A stretch of 64,000 nucleotides of DNA from Purpureocillium takamizusanense. Taxonomy: Eukaryota > Ascomycota > Sordariomycetes > Hypocreales > Ophiocordycipitaceae. The notes under the pieces are model-generated. The model did no database searches. It saw only the letters and a list, made by a program, of their open reading frames with translations, and was not told the DNA's origin. A program made the translations under genes and the position numbers. This document shows positions 11,592 through 23,217 of this stretch, piece after piece; positions within the stretch are counted from its first letter, which is position 1; every line of letters begins with the position of its first letter. Location of the stretch: positions 5,580,001-5,644,000 of the forward strand of contig NC_063069.1 in NCBI RefSeq assembly GCF_022605165.1. Direction: 5' to 3'.

Positions 11592-12362
11592 TCATTGCGA
11601 CTCCGCCTGCGCCTGCGCCCTCCTCCTCGTCCTCCTCCGTCGGCCGCAGTCGACGCACGAAAAGACACATAGCGCAATGTGAAGCGCCCTACACGCGCAA
11701 GCAAGTCAGTATGGACAAGAGAGCGGGGGAACGAGCTTGCCAGTTTGCCGAGGTCGTCGGCGGCCGGTAAAGACAGACAAAGAGAATGGGAGAAAAAAAG
11801 AGAGACTCACGCCACAGCCATGGGCATCATCCACGCCGCGAGCACAAAGTCGGACGCCTCCCGCCGGTTTCTCTCCTCGCGGTCGCATTCCTTCTGGGAC
11901 CTGTCCGAGTCGCAGTGGTGCTCGACGAAGCCCACCGACGACAGCCACACCAGCGTCGGCACGACGGCGCAGATGACGGCGGTCAAGAAGTCGAGGCCGC
12001 AGAGGGCGCCTTCGGAGCAGCGGGCGACGTGTCGCCGGGCATCGGCGAGGGCGACAACTTCGACGACATCAATGGGGAGGGCTAACAGGGACTGGCCAGC
12101 CAGCGATCCACGTCAGTCATTCATCAGTCAATCGGTCGGTCGGTCGTGCAAGGCATCCTGCTCAATCTCTCGAGACTGAAGCCGGGCCCTCACAACAAGC
12201 CACACGTACCGCGACAAACGCCCCCGACACGGCCTTGCCGTAGCCGTACCGTGTCGTCGCGTACAGTGCGGTGACAAACGTGGCGAGGCTCAGCGCAACG
12301 CAGGTGGCTCGGAGGAAGAGTTGGCTGAAGGCGTACACGGTAGGGACGCGGGGGCGAGCCAT
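11592..12362 (-). CDS. Small four-helix membrane protein (MARVEL-like)
   Basis: Three exons (12362-12210, 12091-11811, 11688-11592) give 176 residues. Intron 1 (12209-12092) starts GTACGT, has a CTGAC branch and ends GGCCAG. Intron 2 (11810-11689) runs GTGAGT to TGTAG. The splicing is supported because it joins hydrophobic stretches into complete membrane helices. Four helices are visible: about 14-36 (LFLRATCVALSLATF), 45-68 (GAFVASLLALPIDVV), 82-107 (LTAVICAVVPTLVWL) and 130-155 (VLAAWMMPMAVAALH). The last is followed by a strongly basic tail. The acidic/Cys loop between helices 3 and 4 (HHCDSD, KECDRE) would be extracytoplasmic. The topology and length fit fungal MARVEL-like proteins, but sequence identity alone does not prove it and the function is unknown. 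Confidence 0.7.
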
Positions 12363-13114
12363 GGCGACCGGCTGGCTACCTCTGCGCTGCCTCTGCCGCG
12401 ATTTTTTTGTTCTGGAACCCGGATCTCGTTTGAAGCCAAAGGAAAACGAAGAGTCATGTCTTGGGATCCCCGCATGAACAGAGGAAGTGCGGCATTGTGG
12501 TCCCTCGCGCCCGTTGCCGACGAGCAAACAGCGGCTTGGGGCACCGCGGGCACCCTTTTGTCAGCCACCGTGTCGGTTCGTCGGCGAGCGACACATTGGG
12601 AGTAGCGCCTGTCGGCTGCTGGCTTTGACAACCAACTGCAAGGTTCGATTCGATGTGTCGTTGGTGCTTCGTAGCACTTCGTAGGGGGGGCACTAATAAT
12701 AGATTGAGCTTGTAGTTAAGCTTACGCTACGCATTTTGGAACGCTCGTCTAGGGCAAGTATGAGACCGTTGGTAGATATCCATGCTGGCGCGGGGATGCA
12801 CAGTTCGTGGCGAGTCCTGATGAACAGTTTCCTCCAAAAGGACACGCGGTAAGCCGCATGCGCTCTTGCTTAATGGTCGGGGGAGTAATCGAGGTGACGC
12901 AGCCCAGTGAATGTCCTCCACCTGCTTCTCCATCGGTTGGGACACAACGGACCGCTGTCAGTGTCGGTGTTGGTGTTGGTCCCTCCTAGCAAGTCGGACG
13001 TAACACATGTGCGCGCATCCGATCGACACGCGCGACGGATGAAGAAGACGCTGAGTCACTGCCCTCGCTGACTGACTCCGCGCGGCACAAAGACACTGAA
13101 CCAGGATGCAATTA

Positions 13115-13116
<2 letters not shown>

Positions 13117-13155
<39 letters not shown>
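13117..13155. repeat. (GT)n microsatellite
   Basis: About 19 uninterrupted GT units. In two frames it reads as alternating Cys-Val, which explains spurious ORFs here. Confidence 0.95.
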
Positions 13156-13156
<1 letters not shown>

Positions 13157-14267
13157 TCGGCCGGGGAAAAAGGGCCGTCGACTCTGCAGCGGATGCACTG
13201 CTGTGTGCGTCTTCTCCATCATCCGTCGACAATGGCATTGTCAGGCCGTCCGTCGACTTTCGACCCCACTCACAGTGCCTACCGTCCTTCTTTCTGCCTC
13301 AGTCCCCAGGCACCAACTCCAGCCCCACCTTTCTTCACCCCACAGGGAAACAAAACTTTCCCACTTCGTTTCTCTCTTCTCATTCCCTCTTTTCTTCTTT
13401 CTTCTCCATATTGAACAACGCAAAACAATCAACGTCCACGTCCCCCCTCTCCCGATGTAAAAGTCGAAATGGCCCGAGGCTCGGGCGTTTACGCGCCCTC
13501 GACGCCCACGACTGCGATTTTCACGGGGGGACTCAGGATGGAGAAGGAAAGAATCGCGAACAATCTTGGGTGCGGTGCTCTCCGGAATTCTCTTTCCGGT
13601 GGGGAGGATCGCAATGATTGAACGTACATGCTATGCTTGATGCCCGCCTTTTTCACTCTGTACGGACCCGTCTGTTCACTGCTTTGGTCGCTTTGCGAGG
13701 CTTCGCATTCGCCTGTCTCGTTGTTGCGCGCACGCCCTCTCATCCCGCTCGCGTACGTACCTAGATGCTTGCATGCCGGGTGCCGACACGGCCATTGTCC
13801 CATCCGTCCATCCGTCCGTCCGTCCACGTCCATCTGACGGCGCGGGGGTCAAGATGTGGCCCGCTGCTACCTGCCCCAGGCGTTCGTCGGACGTCGGACA
13901 AATGTATGGCTTGGCCCCCATCGCATGCCACCGATTACCGTCTTGCCGTGTGGTGTGTCTGTGCCTGTTCTGCCTTCGCCCTTGTTGGTCTCCGTCGTGC
14001 CCACGGTCGCCCGCCACCTTTTGCATCCCACGGCAGGACTGATGAAACATGCGCGGCAAACGGCGTGTATACAGCGAATCTACGACAAATTCACGCAGAC
14101 CATCCGTGCCCCCCCCCTTCGGCGGGGAGGCGTCGTTTGGGTTCTCCTCCCGTTCTCCCGCGACACCACTGACACGGGTTTCGCTACAGAATCTCACACT
14201 GCATGTACAAGAGCACAAAACACCAACAACAACAAGGGACAATAGATGAATAACGAGGCATGCATCC

Positions 14268-14389
14268 GTCGCAGTCATGATACACACAGAGAGCCAACTC
14301 GGAGAAACAATAGAGGAGTGACGACGAAGCACACATTGGCACCCATTGCAGTAGCAGTCGCAGCCATGATACACACAGAGAGTCAACTT
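14268..14389. repeat. 33-bp direct repeat, two copies 89 bp apart
   Basis: Copies at 14268-14300 and 14357-14389 share the core CATGATACACACAGAGAG. They differ at three positions, and each difference is a C/T exchange. Confidence 0.85.
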
Positions 14390-15394
14390 GAACCCCCTAA
14401 CAGGGCGAGAGTGTGAGACTATGTGACCGTATCGTACATCCGCGTCCTTTGAATCGGCACACGAGTCATGAATAAAAAGGACGCTGCATCACAGCTCTTT
14501 CCCGTCGAGCCGGCAAACCCACGTTTTCCCAGAGTTGGGGGGCCCCTTGAGCCCCAAGGCAATCTCGTAGGCACCCTCCTCCTCGTCCTCCAGTTGGTAG
14601 AATCAACGCCCAGTGCGCCGCCAGAAATGCCTTCCCGTCCGTCCGCTATGTCGTTGAAAAAGAAAACATACACGCACTCATGTCCCGAGGGAAAAACCCC
14701 CCCATTCCAGTGAGGGGCTTCCTGGGGTGTCGTATGCGCGCGCATATGGTGTAAAATCAACGTGCCGTGGTATCTTAATGGAGATCAAAATGACGGCCCG
14801 CCGTAGTGAATCATGTACACATGTCGATGAGAGAGGCATCAACGTTCCTCGCCGTCCATGATAATGGGACGACGCGGAGATGAAGAAAACAAAGGTGAAG
14901 AGAAAAAGGCACCGCGAATTTTCCATCGCGGCACCCAGTGTTGGCCCTGTGGATGGGGGTGCCCAAGCCATCTCATGTCGACCATCGGGGTCCTTTGTGT
15001 GCTCTCTTTTGATGGTTTTTGTTTTTGTTGTTTGTGTGTGTTGTTTTGTTGGGATTTTTGTTTTCCGTCCCCCGTTCGGACTGGAGTCAAATCTCCAGAG
15101 GCATCGCGTCAGGCGCCCCCCTCCCCCTTTTCCTCTCATATCAAGGCGCTGCAGAAAGAAGAGAAGTGTATATGTGCAAATGTATCGTCGGCTCAGCCCT
15201 TGTCATGTACAAAGCCGAGAGCCAAGCTCAGCCTCGAGGCTGGACGATGAGGTTGGGTAAATATAAACAGAACGGCGAAGCTTGCTCGTCGTCCGTGAAA
15301 TGATGAATTACGCCTGCAGGGCCATGGTGTCGCAAACGCAGAGAGAGAGAAAAGAGGGGGCGGAAACCCAGCCGCGTAACGTTCGGAGACGCCT

Positions 15395-16405
15395 TTACAT
15401 CTCCATGACCTCGCGGGCAAAGTTGTGGATGGTCTCGAGGGCGCCGTGCTCGTCGCGCTTGGCGAGGTCCTCGCCGCCGATGGCGTTGAGGACGGCCTCG
15501 GCGACGCGCTTGGCCTTGCGGCAGGGCTGGCCGGGGCGTCTGCACCAGCGCTTGTCGGCCTCGTGAAGCTCCGTCAGGTCGGCGATGGAGCGGCGGCAGG
15601 GCTGTCCGGGGCGGCGGCACCAGGGGTCGGCCTCGGCCTCGGGGGAGCGCTTGACCTCCTCCTCCATGCCGAGATCGCGGACGTACTGCTCGGGGTTGCC
15701 GGTGGAGCGGGCGACGAGCTGGATGAGGTCGGCGACGGCGCGCTTGGCGCTCCAGGCGGCTCCTCCGACGGCGTTGCTCACATCGGGGCCAGGGGTACGC
15801 TTGCAGGGCTGGCCGGGGCGGCGGCACCAGGGCTCAGGCTCGGGGTCGCGAGCGACGATTTCGCCCTCGGAGCGGACCACGTTGGCCAGCGTCTCAATGA
15901 CATTGTCGACGGGCTCGCGGGCGACCAGGTCGGCCACGGGGGCGGCAGTACGCTTGCAGGGCTGGCCCGGGCGAGTGCACCAGGGGGCGGGCTCGGGGAC
16001 GCGGGCGACGAGCGTGGGCTCGGCACGCTTGCAAGGCTGGCCGGGACGAGTGCACCACGGGTCGGGCTGGCGCTTGCAGGGCTGTCCGGGGCGGCGGCAC
16101 CAAGGATCGGCCTCGGCCTCAGCCTCGGGCTCGGGCTCCGGCTGCGGCTCCGGCTCGGCCTCGCGGGGAGCCATGGTCGGCTCGGGGAATCGCTTGCAGG
16201 GCTGGCCCGGGCGGGTGCACCATGGGTCAGGATCGGCCTCGGCGACGCGAGGAGCGAGGGTAGGTCCGGCAAAGGCATTTCGCTTGCAGGGCTGGCCGGG
16301 GCGACGGCACCACGGGTCGGCTTCCGCCTCGCGGGGATCGATGGCTGGCGAGGCGATGACGCCAGTGGCGAGGATCGCCGCCACAGCGGTGATGGACAGT
16401 CTCAT
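15395..16405 (-). CDS. ppg1: Alpha-type mating pheromone precursor
   Basis: A single exon of 336 residues, made and processed in the secretory pathway. A signal peptide (1-19, LSITAVAAILATGVIA) is followed by eight peptide repeats at 32-40, 62-70, 102-110, 117-125, 142-150, 193-201, 262-270 and 287-295. Five read WCRRPGQPC and three read WCTRPGQPC. Each is followed by a dibasic Kex2 site (KR six times, RR and RK once each). Most are preceded by Ste13-type X-A/X-P dipeptides such as EAEADP. The last copy follows KR directly and needs no dipeptidase. Sordariomycete alpha-type pheromones share W-C-x(3)-GQ-x-C but usually end in Cys-Trp (for example the Fusarium and Magnaporthe peptides); here the terminal Trp is absent in all copies. 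The spacers contain further conserved segments (VADLIQLVARS, NVIETLANVV) and extra KR sites. The peptide would act on a Ste2-type receptor of the opposite mating type. Confidence 0.93.
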   Translation of the reverse strand: MRLSITAVAAILATGVIASPAIDPREAEADPWCRRPGQPCKRNAFAGPTLAPRVAEADPDPWCTRPGQPCKRFPEPTMAPREAEPEPQPEPEPEAEAEADPWCRRPGQPCKRQPDPWCTRPGQPCKRAEPTLVARVPEPAPWCTRPGQPCKRTAAPVADLVAREPVDNVIETLANVVRSEGEIVARDPEPEPWCRRPGQPCKRTPGPDVSNAVGGAAWSAKRAVADLIQLVARSTGNPEQYVRDLGMEEEVKRSPEAEADPWCRRPGQPCRRSIADLTELHEADKRWCRRPGQPCRKAKRVAEAVLNAIGGEDLAKRDEHGALETIHNFAREVMEM

Positions 16406-19400
16406 GTCGGGCAGTGAGTCGTTGTCGTCGAATCGACTTTGTGTAATGTGTGTGCTTGGTTGTCCTTACACTTGGGATGGGTGATCAAGGGCTTTGGTGT
16501 TGATGAGAGGGGACAAGACGAGACGAGACGAGAGCAGATGATGGGACAGGGTGCGTTATATCTCTGCCCAAAGGGCCAGGGGTCTGGATGAGTCCGGACC
16601 CGAGATGTTGGGAATCGTCAGATATCGAAAAGGGCTTGCTCAGGCGAAAGAGAAGAAGGCCGGGGAGAGGGCGTGCGTGCAGAGCGGGCGTTTCTCATCC
16701 TAGGGAGGGGCCGGCGACATACTAGCCAGATGCTTGCTCGCTTGCAGTGGCCGCCTTTATTGATCCATGCCTAGTCAATAACGTCGGGCCCTTGTTCAGA
16801 AGCCCAGAACAAAAGGCGAGGAGGCGAGCAGGGTGGAGGCGACAAACAAGTTGGGCAAAAGAGGAGGGATAATTAGTTCCGTAGCTGCAAGCCGCGCGCG
16901 CGAGCGAGTACGCGCGCGCACACACTTGCATGCAGAAGCGTTTGGAGGGAGCCTTGTATCTCGTTGGTGGCGAGACGGAAAGTGTGCCACGATGGCCGTG
17001 GTCCGTCTCCGAGGCGCGAATGTTGTGTGTGTTTGCCCACCTGCTTGTTGAGACCTCAAGACTCCAGTCGCTCCTTCTTTCCCCCCCTCTTCCCTATCCA
17101 TCCATCCATCCATCCGACTGTCCATGCATGGCCCGCCCACCACGCGAGACGAGACACAGCATGTTCCCTTTCCCCTCCCTTGGTACACACGGACACACAT
17201 GCAAGTGAGGAGGCGTGGACGCGGCACGAACTGGTCGGACCCGTGAATGTCATGCTCGAGCAGGAGCCACACCCCCTTCCGACGCTTGATCGAGACAGAT
17301 CTCTCGAAAACGTCTGGTATCAAAGGTGGAGGAGGGAGGGGGTGCGTGAAGGGGACGGGCAAAGGGGGTGGGTGGGTGGCCCATGTGCTTTCTCGGGAGT
17401 CAATCTCGACAGGTACAGACAGCATAATAAGCGGCTGTCATCAGATGCCTGGCAAGCCACGCCACCTGGGCGGCCGGGAACATGGGCTCCGAGCGGCTCC
17501 CCGGAGGAGACGGCTCGCGCCTCGGAATTCACGGGTAAAATACAGTCCATAGCTTGTTCACGAGATCAGCCGCTGAGTAAAAAGGCAGATCGGCAGGGGA
17601 GCACGGCGCATGGAGGGACACGGGAGGGAGACGCGGGAGTCACGAGGGTCGAGGCCGAGACACTTACGTGATGGTCTACGACCGGCGGGCAAAATGGCAT
17701 TGATCGCCAATGGCATGGCAATAGAAGTCAGTTGCAGAGCCCATCCGTGGACGCAAGTGTATGAGGTCCAGACACGCCGTGGCATCAAGGTGCATGCGCG
17801 CGTGCGTGCGGGCCGGCGGGCGTGAAGCAAGCGTCGTCGTCGTCGTCGTCGAGCGACGGGATGGGATGTCGTGTCGTTTGTCAGCCGGTAGGTAGGTAGT
17901 AGGGTAAATACTGTAGGTGCTGTAGGTACCAAGGTGGTGGGTTGTCGTCGACTTAGACGCAATTGTCTTATTGAGGCTCTATTGATCACCGAATCGGGAA
18001 GTGGGCGTCTTTCAGCCTTAGCGCGGGCGCCACAGGGCCGCTGGCCGCCAATGGGTGTGTGGGTGCAGATGGGTTTTGATGCCGGCAAGCAGCGATGACG
18101 ACGGGTGACACTCCGGTGTTGGAAGCCAGTGTGGGTTGTTGACGGACGGACCTGAAACCTGATGAGGAAAAGACGCAGTCGGCTGCATTGTGTTGGCCCT
18201 CGTCAGCTGGCTCTCAGCTCAACTGTCAATCCCATCATCATCAGCCAGCCCTGCCTAACGAGTATTCTGAGTGTAAGTGTAAGTTAATAAGTGTAACCCA
18301 TCACACGTGCTAAAATAAATAGCATTATTAGCTTGTGTTACCACCTACGAATCACAGTAGTACAAAGTGCGTGCTGCATCATCGCCCTTGCTGATGCCGG
18401 GACTCCATGTCGCCACGAGAGCCTCAGCAAGCAAGCCAGCAAGCAACCACCAGCACCAGCAGCAATAGCTCCAGTTCATTCCCCCGACCCACGCCCGCCC
18501 GGACCAGGGTACGTGCGTGTGCAGTGGTGGCGCCCTGCAGCCACCCCCTACTTGCGGGGGAAAAGGAAAAGTTGGGGAAAAAAGGGGGGGGTGGGCTGGC
18601 CCACGGGGCGTCTGCAGATGAGGCCATCGTCGCCATGCGTTCGCCCTTTTGCCCCCAACAAGGTGCGGTTCGCCCTCCACTCAAGGGTCCAGTCGTGTTG
18701 GTTTGGCGTCGTCGACGGCGCGCCACACGCAAGCGAACAAGCGCGCGCCCGCGTCTCCTCGAGGGGCAGCAAACAACACGCGGCCACCGTGCTGCTCTGC
18801 CCCGTCGTCGGCTGGCCCAACCGAACGGAACGCCGGCAAGGCGAGACTGGGCTGGCTAGCCCCATCGGCTTACGTTGCGTGTGGGAGCGTCTATTGGGAG
18901 CATGAAACATGAGTCGTACGTACTTTGATGAGAGATCATACATGACTTAAACTTCACTGACGATGACCAAAATACCACGATTTCCCACCGTGGAACCCCC
19001 TCGGCCGAGCTGAGCAGTAGACTGAGGCATTCTATGGTCTTACACGAACGGGACACTCACGGTGCCGGCAAGGGACCAAACAACGCTGGTAGACACGCAG
19101 GCACAACATTGCCGATGTCACCGGGGGATCCGACGACGAGTCGAGAACCTCACTGTGTGCGCACAACCAACCTAACGTAGAATACATACCAACTTACTGC
19201 GCAACTGCGCCCGCAAAATTCTGCACACAAACATGTGCCTGCCCAGCCCCAACCCCAACCCCAAACCCCAAAGCCGTATCGTCACCAGAGCCCTGCATGT
19301 CCCCATCTAGTCTGTCGTTCGTCCTGCGGCCCTCTGGAGAGAGAGAGAGTCGCTCGCCCGCATGCATGAGAATAAGGCAAGCGAGCGCCACAGCTCTATT

Positions 19401-21832
19401 CAGCCCCGTATGGGGAAACACTGAAGAACCCTCGAGAGAGAGCCGGGCCACCACGGCGTCCGTGCTCGGGTGGGCGCCGCCGCCACCCAGCGCCCTCCCA
19501 GAGCACAGGCACAGGGCACTACGGCACGCCTCCCAGCCACGGTCCTTTCCTGCACACTCTAGGGGAGGCAAGGGGGCGTGTGTGCGGCGTTTCCGCGGTT
19601 CTGGTTAGCAGAGGGGGGGGGGCGGAAGCACGTGTTTTTGTTCCAGGGCGGCAAACATACATCAATTGTGCGTTATAGTTGGCGATGGACCATGGACTGT
19701 CACCCGCGGCTTCTTGTTAGTCTCATTGCGTCCCTAAGAGGGTCCGAAATAAACAGCTCAAGCTTGGACGGCATGTAAGTAGAGTACCGACAGACGAATG
19801 TCTGGTTTATGGGCGCTCGGGTCATCAGACTGGAGCATAGGACAGACGAAAATTTCGCCTGGCCGTCTATAGATTCGACGTCGTCGGTCCCAGAGTGACA
19901 TGTTCACGTTATTGTCGAGCTCAATATTGTAGCCTACAAGAGGCTGGATCTAGTAAGTTGGTTCACATGGAACGAGAGTGACATGCTCTCAACAACAGCA
20001 GCGGGCCGCCGAAGCGAGAGCCAAAGCACATCACCTCGATCCCTGCACGTCGCAGCGCTCTCTTCATCTCCAACGGATCCTAGTTACTGTTCCACATAAC
20101 CACGCGTCTAAAAAAAAAAAGTCGCAAGTGAGGGTTATAATCGTGAATAGACCCGATTATGGTTATACAGCAATAGAGGGTAAATCTTGCTCAGGAAATC
20201 CAACACCATCATGCGTTTGTAACCCCTCTGCCGAGGGTTGGAGCAAACGCACGCCGCAATGATCACATAGCATGCCCAGCGGGGGAGCCTCGGCGACCAG
20301 ACCTCATAGGCCCATCTATTGCCAACTCCCTGCATTTTTCACGGCGTGTCCGGTATTGAAAGCGCAGTTTCCCAGACGCCCTTGCAGCCGTCCGTCCCTC
20401 AAGGAAGCTAGCTAGCAACACAGGGCATTTTGCTTGTGCATGGTCCGCGCCTCGCCTATGAGGCGTTTGCAGCATGCTGCAAGTTCTGCTGCAAGTTCTG
20501 GCCCCCATGGCGAGGGACATGGACCTGCCCGTGAATGCGAGGGTATCCGGGGATGGCAGGGCCCTTAGCTCAGGTTCAACTGTGCTGGCAGCTGCTGCCG
20601 CACTTCTGGAGGCGCCCAGCACTTGGTCCTCGTGGGCTCGCCTTTGCTCCTTGTTGGCGCCGCCACTATTCCTCCTTGCTTTTGCTCTTCTTCCTATTCT
20701 AGTACTGTAGCATTCGACTGTTCTTTTTGCCTTGCTGCAGGTGGAGAGCTTGTCCGTCGGCTTCTTCTTGGTGGCGTGGCTTTCTCTCAGGGCATGCTGG
20801 GTCGAACGAGCTTGGTAGGCTTCATTATGGGATATCAAAGACGACAGGTGTAGGGTTAATGAAGGAGCCCTCTCCAAACCCTGCTCGTTTCTACAACATC
20901 ATCAACTCGAAGACATACCCGTATAGATGTGGAAGTGATCAACGTAATCATTGCATGTCGTGTTGTCGCGGCTTCGCGTGACTGGTTTGCTGATCTTGCC
21001 TCAGCCCTGAAGAAGCTGCGCTCACCCGTGCGTTCCGGGAGTTGGAAACTTGACGTGGACGACACGCCACCCTAGACCACACATGTCCATGATCATTTAA
21101 TTCGCAATGGGCTTCGTGGAGCGGATATGGGCTGTAGGTCTTCTCATGCCGATCGGGTCATAAGGCAACCCGACGAAGCGCCACAGCCAGTGATGATGAG
21201 GTAAGACTGGATTCGAATACCTCATAAATTAACGATCCGTCCTTCATAGATCTCACTCAACCGTGTGAAGTGATTACCACTGCAAAAAAAGTCCAACCGC
21301 TCATTTGCGATTCACCAGACGACTAACAACCCATGTTGGTCAAGACCTCGGCACTCATACACTCTTCAAGTATCCTTAGGATGCCCCCTCCAGTGAGCTT
21401 TCCTCCACTTTCACCATCTAGCTTCATGTACCGTGAGCATCGCGTAGTTTGAAACATGTATAATGAATTCACGCATGTACAGTAGTACGGCACCGCTAGC
21501 GATGCCGCTCTGCGCAGGCATCAAAACCAGGGGGCGTCAATTTTCGCAACCCTGACGACCACACCAGACGACTCCACGTCGGGTCGGAGCACCGGAGCAG
21601 GCCGAGTGGGCAGCGTCCCAAGGCCGTGTCTCTCAACCCCGGGTGGCACAACGCTCTGAGCAAGAGCGGGCTCGTGCCGCGCGCGAACGGCGAACGTGCC
21701 GCCCAAACGGGATGAAAGCGCACGGCCTGTGCGTTTGAGAGACCCCGAGATCACCGCGCACAGCCGAAAAGCCGGTTTCCCCACAGGAGTACGTATGTAC
21801 GTAGTAGTACGAAGTACGTACGTACGTACATC
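16406..21832. other. Gene-poor intergenic, 5.4 kb
   Basis: The left end is the pheromone gene promoter (an AT-rich GTTATATC lies at about 16556 in plus orientation). It holds (CCAT)n at about 17096-17115, (CGT)n at 17832-17851, a CCAACCCC-rich stretch at about 19247-19271 and a (GTAC)n palindromic tract at about 21790-21830. Short ORFs occur on both strands. None shows a domain, a signal peptide with plausible continuation, or believable splice joins. Confidence 0.5.
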
Positions 21833-21850
21833 TCACCGGCCGGTGTGGAC
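21790..21850. repeat. GTAC-repeat palindromic tract
   Basis: Multiple GTAC/ACGT units including a TACGAAGTA element (21808-21816), followed by the palindrome CACCGGCCGGTG (21834-21845). The tract lies immediately 3' of the broken phytase gene. Confidence 0.8.
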
Positions 21851-23217
21851 CGGTGACGATGATGAGGGCCGGTCTACGGACGGATCAACAAGTTGGCCGT
21901 GGTGATATTTCCCGTGTCGTGCCGACGTCCGCGGATCCCAGTCAGCGTCCACGTCGTCGAGCAGCCGCAGCTGCTTCAACTGCTGTGCCCCCAGTATCTT
22001 GCTCAAGCTTGTCATCTTGAAGCTCGCCAAGTTGCTGGTCGAGCCGTTGGGAAGCTGATTCGCATCGTCGTGCGTTGCGATGATGCCGAATGGGAACTCG
22101 GGACTGAGCGCGGTGCCTACGGCCGCGACGCCGTCCGTGTTGCTCACCGCGTTGACTTTACCGTCCGACGCCTCCACGAGAGTAAAAGTCGTCACATATT
22201 CGTGCGGCGGTGCCCGGCGGTAGACGCTGTATGCGCTCACCCCTTGGCAGGACACGATGATGAAGCCCTTCTGACTATCTGATCCTGCAACCAGCCTCAC
22301 TCCTTCGACGTCGCCGTAGAGATTGCCATCGTCGGCGACCTTGGCCACCACGGTGCCCACGGCCTGCGAGTCAGACTCATCATCAGGCTCGGCGTCGTAG
22401 ATGCGAAGGCGTGTCTGGGCATGTTTGACGACGACGGGGATCGTACTTGGTGTTGGGCTGTATCCCGAGTGTCTCCAACACGCCGTCCAACGAAGTGACG
22501 CCAAACCCAGTAGCGCCTTGCTTCGAGTCCATCGCATAGACGATGACACCCTGCGGGTACAGCGACGTTGATGCCTGGCAAATGTCGGGGCCTTGCACCT
22601 CAATACCGTCATGGCCTGATAGCGTCAATGTCCAGCTTCTCGCCCTGCTGATCTGTGCGCACCAGCAGCTGCACGGCTTGACGCTTGCCAAAGAGGAACA
22701 AATACTGGTGGTTCCCCGTCGTCCTGCACTTCCACGAGGACAGCGCGGACCAGTCGCCGAGCTGTTCGCTCTGCGCATCGCGCACGGGCGTCAGCGAGGG
22801 AAGCGCGAACGCAAGCATGATCGAGTCAGGCTGGGCAATGGTGATGGCGCGGTCTTTGCCGCTGCCGCCAACGCCTAAGCCTACGCCTACGCCATACACC
22901 GAGGTGGCGAGCTTGGTGCGGACGACGGCGGCCGACGCGTGCTCGCGAAGAGTGCTGCCAGGCAGCGGCGGCGGAGATTCGAGACTGTACGCACGGATGC
23001 CGCCAGTGTCTGGTCCGGCATCGTTGCCTAGCAGAAGAGGCTCGCGATCGGAGTAAAAGGTCGCCGTCCAGTCCGACGCGACGACGGTGTCGGTCATGGC
23101 CGTGACGTTGACGACGACGACAGTGGTGGGCGCGCCGTGGGTTGCCCACACGTGGAGCACCACAGCGAAAGCGGCTACCAAGACGGCGAGGGCCATGATT
23201 CCTGGTGCTCTACGCAA
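21833..23217 (-). pseudogene. Beta-propeller 3-phytase, frame-broken
   Basis: Remains of a secreted fungal 3-phytase (beta-propeller phytase, which removes phosphate from phytate). The N-terminal part (23217 to about 22620) has a signal anchor (MALAVLVAAFAVV), PLLLGNDAG, RAYSLESPPPLP, TIAQPDS, LGDWSALSSW and YLFLFGKRQAVQ. A second frame (about 22635-22440) gives DGIEVQGPD, CQASTSLYP and LGIQPNTKYD. A third frame (about 22450-21833) gives DVEGV, SCQGVSAYSVY, AVSNTDGV, HDDANQLPNG and LDDVDADWDP, the usual end of the propeller. At both junctions the flanking frames overlap without GT...AG introns of workable size. In family members the segments on either side of each junction are, from memory, separated by further propeller sequence and an EGF-like region. 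Internal deletions with frameshift are the likeliest explanation. Assembly error is the alternative. Confidence 0.75.

Larger units (their letters stand above)
12363..15394. other. Intergenic, 3.0 kb, with (GT)n microsatellite
   Basis: It holds a long (GT)n tract (13117-13155), a CCGT-rich tract (about 13794-13830) and a 33-bp direct repeat (14268-14300 and 14357-14389). It also carries one ACTTCGTA element (12676-12683). No convincing gene is seen. Confidence 0.5.

Noticed and set aside
15425..16417. A 330-codon plus-strand ORF
   Set aside because: Antisense shadow of the pheromone precursor; its repeats simply mirror the pheromone repeats.
19247..19271. CCCCAACCCCAACCCCAAA telomere-like stretch
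   Set aside because: It is short, not the TTAGGG unit usual in filamentous fungi, and internal.
21200..21225. tRNA-like TTCGAAT string
   Set aside because: No A box or acceptor/anticodon stems can be folded around it. The same applies to similar strings near 3545 and 34547.
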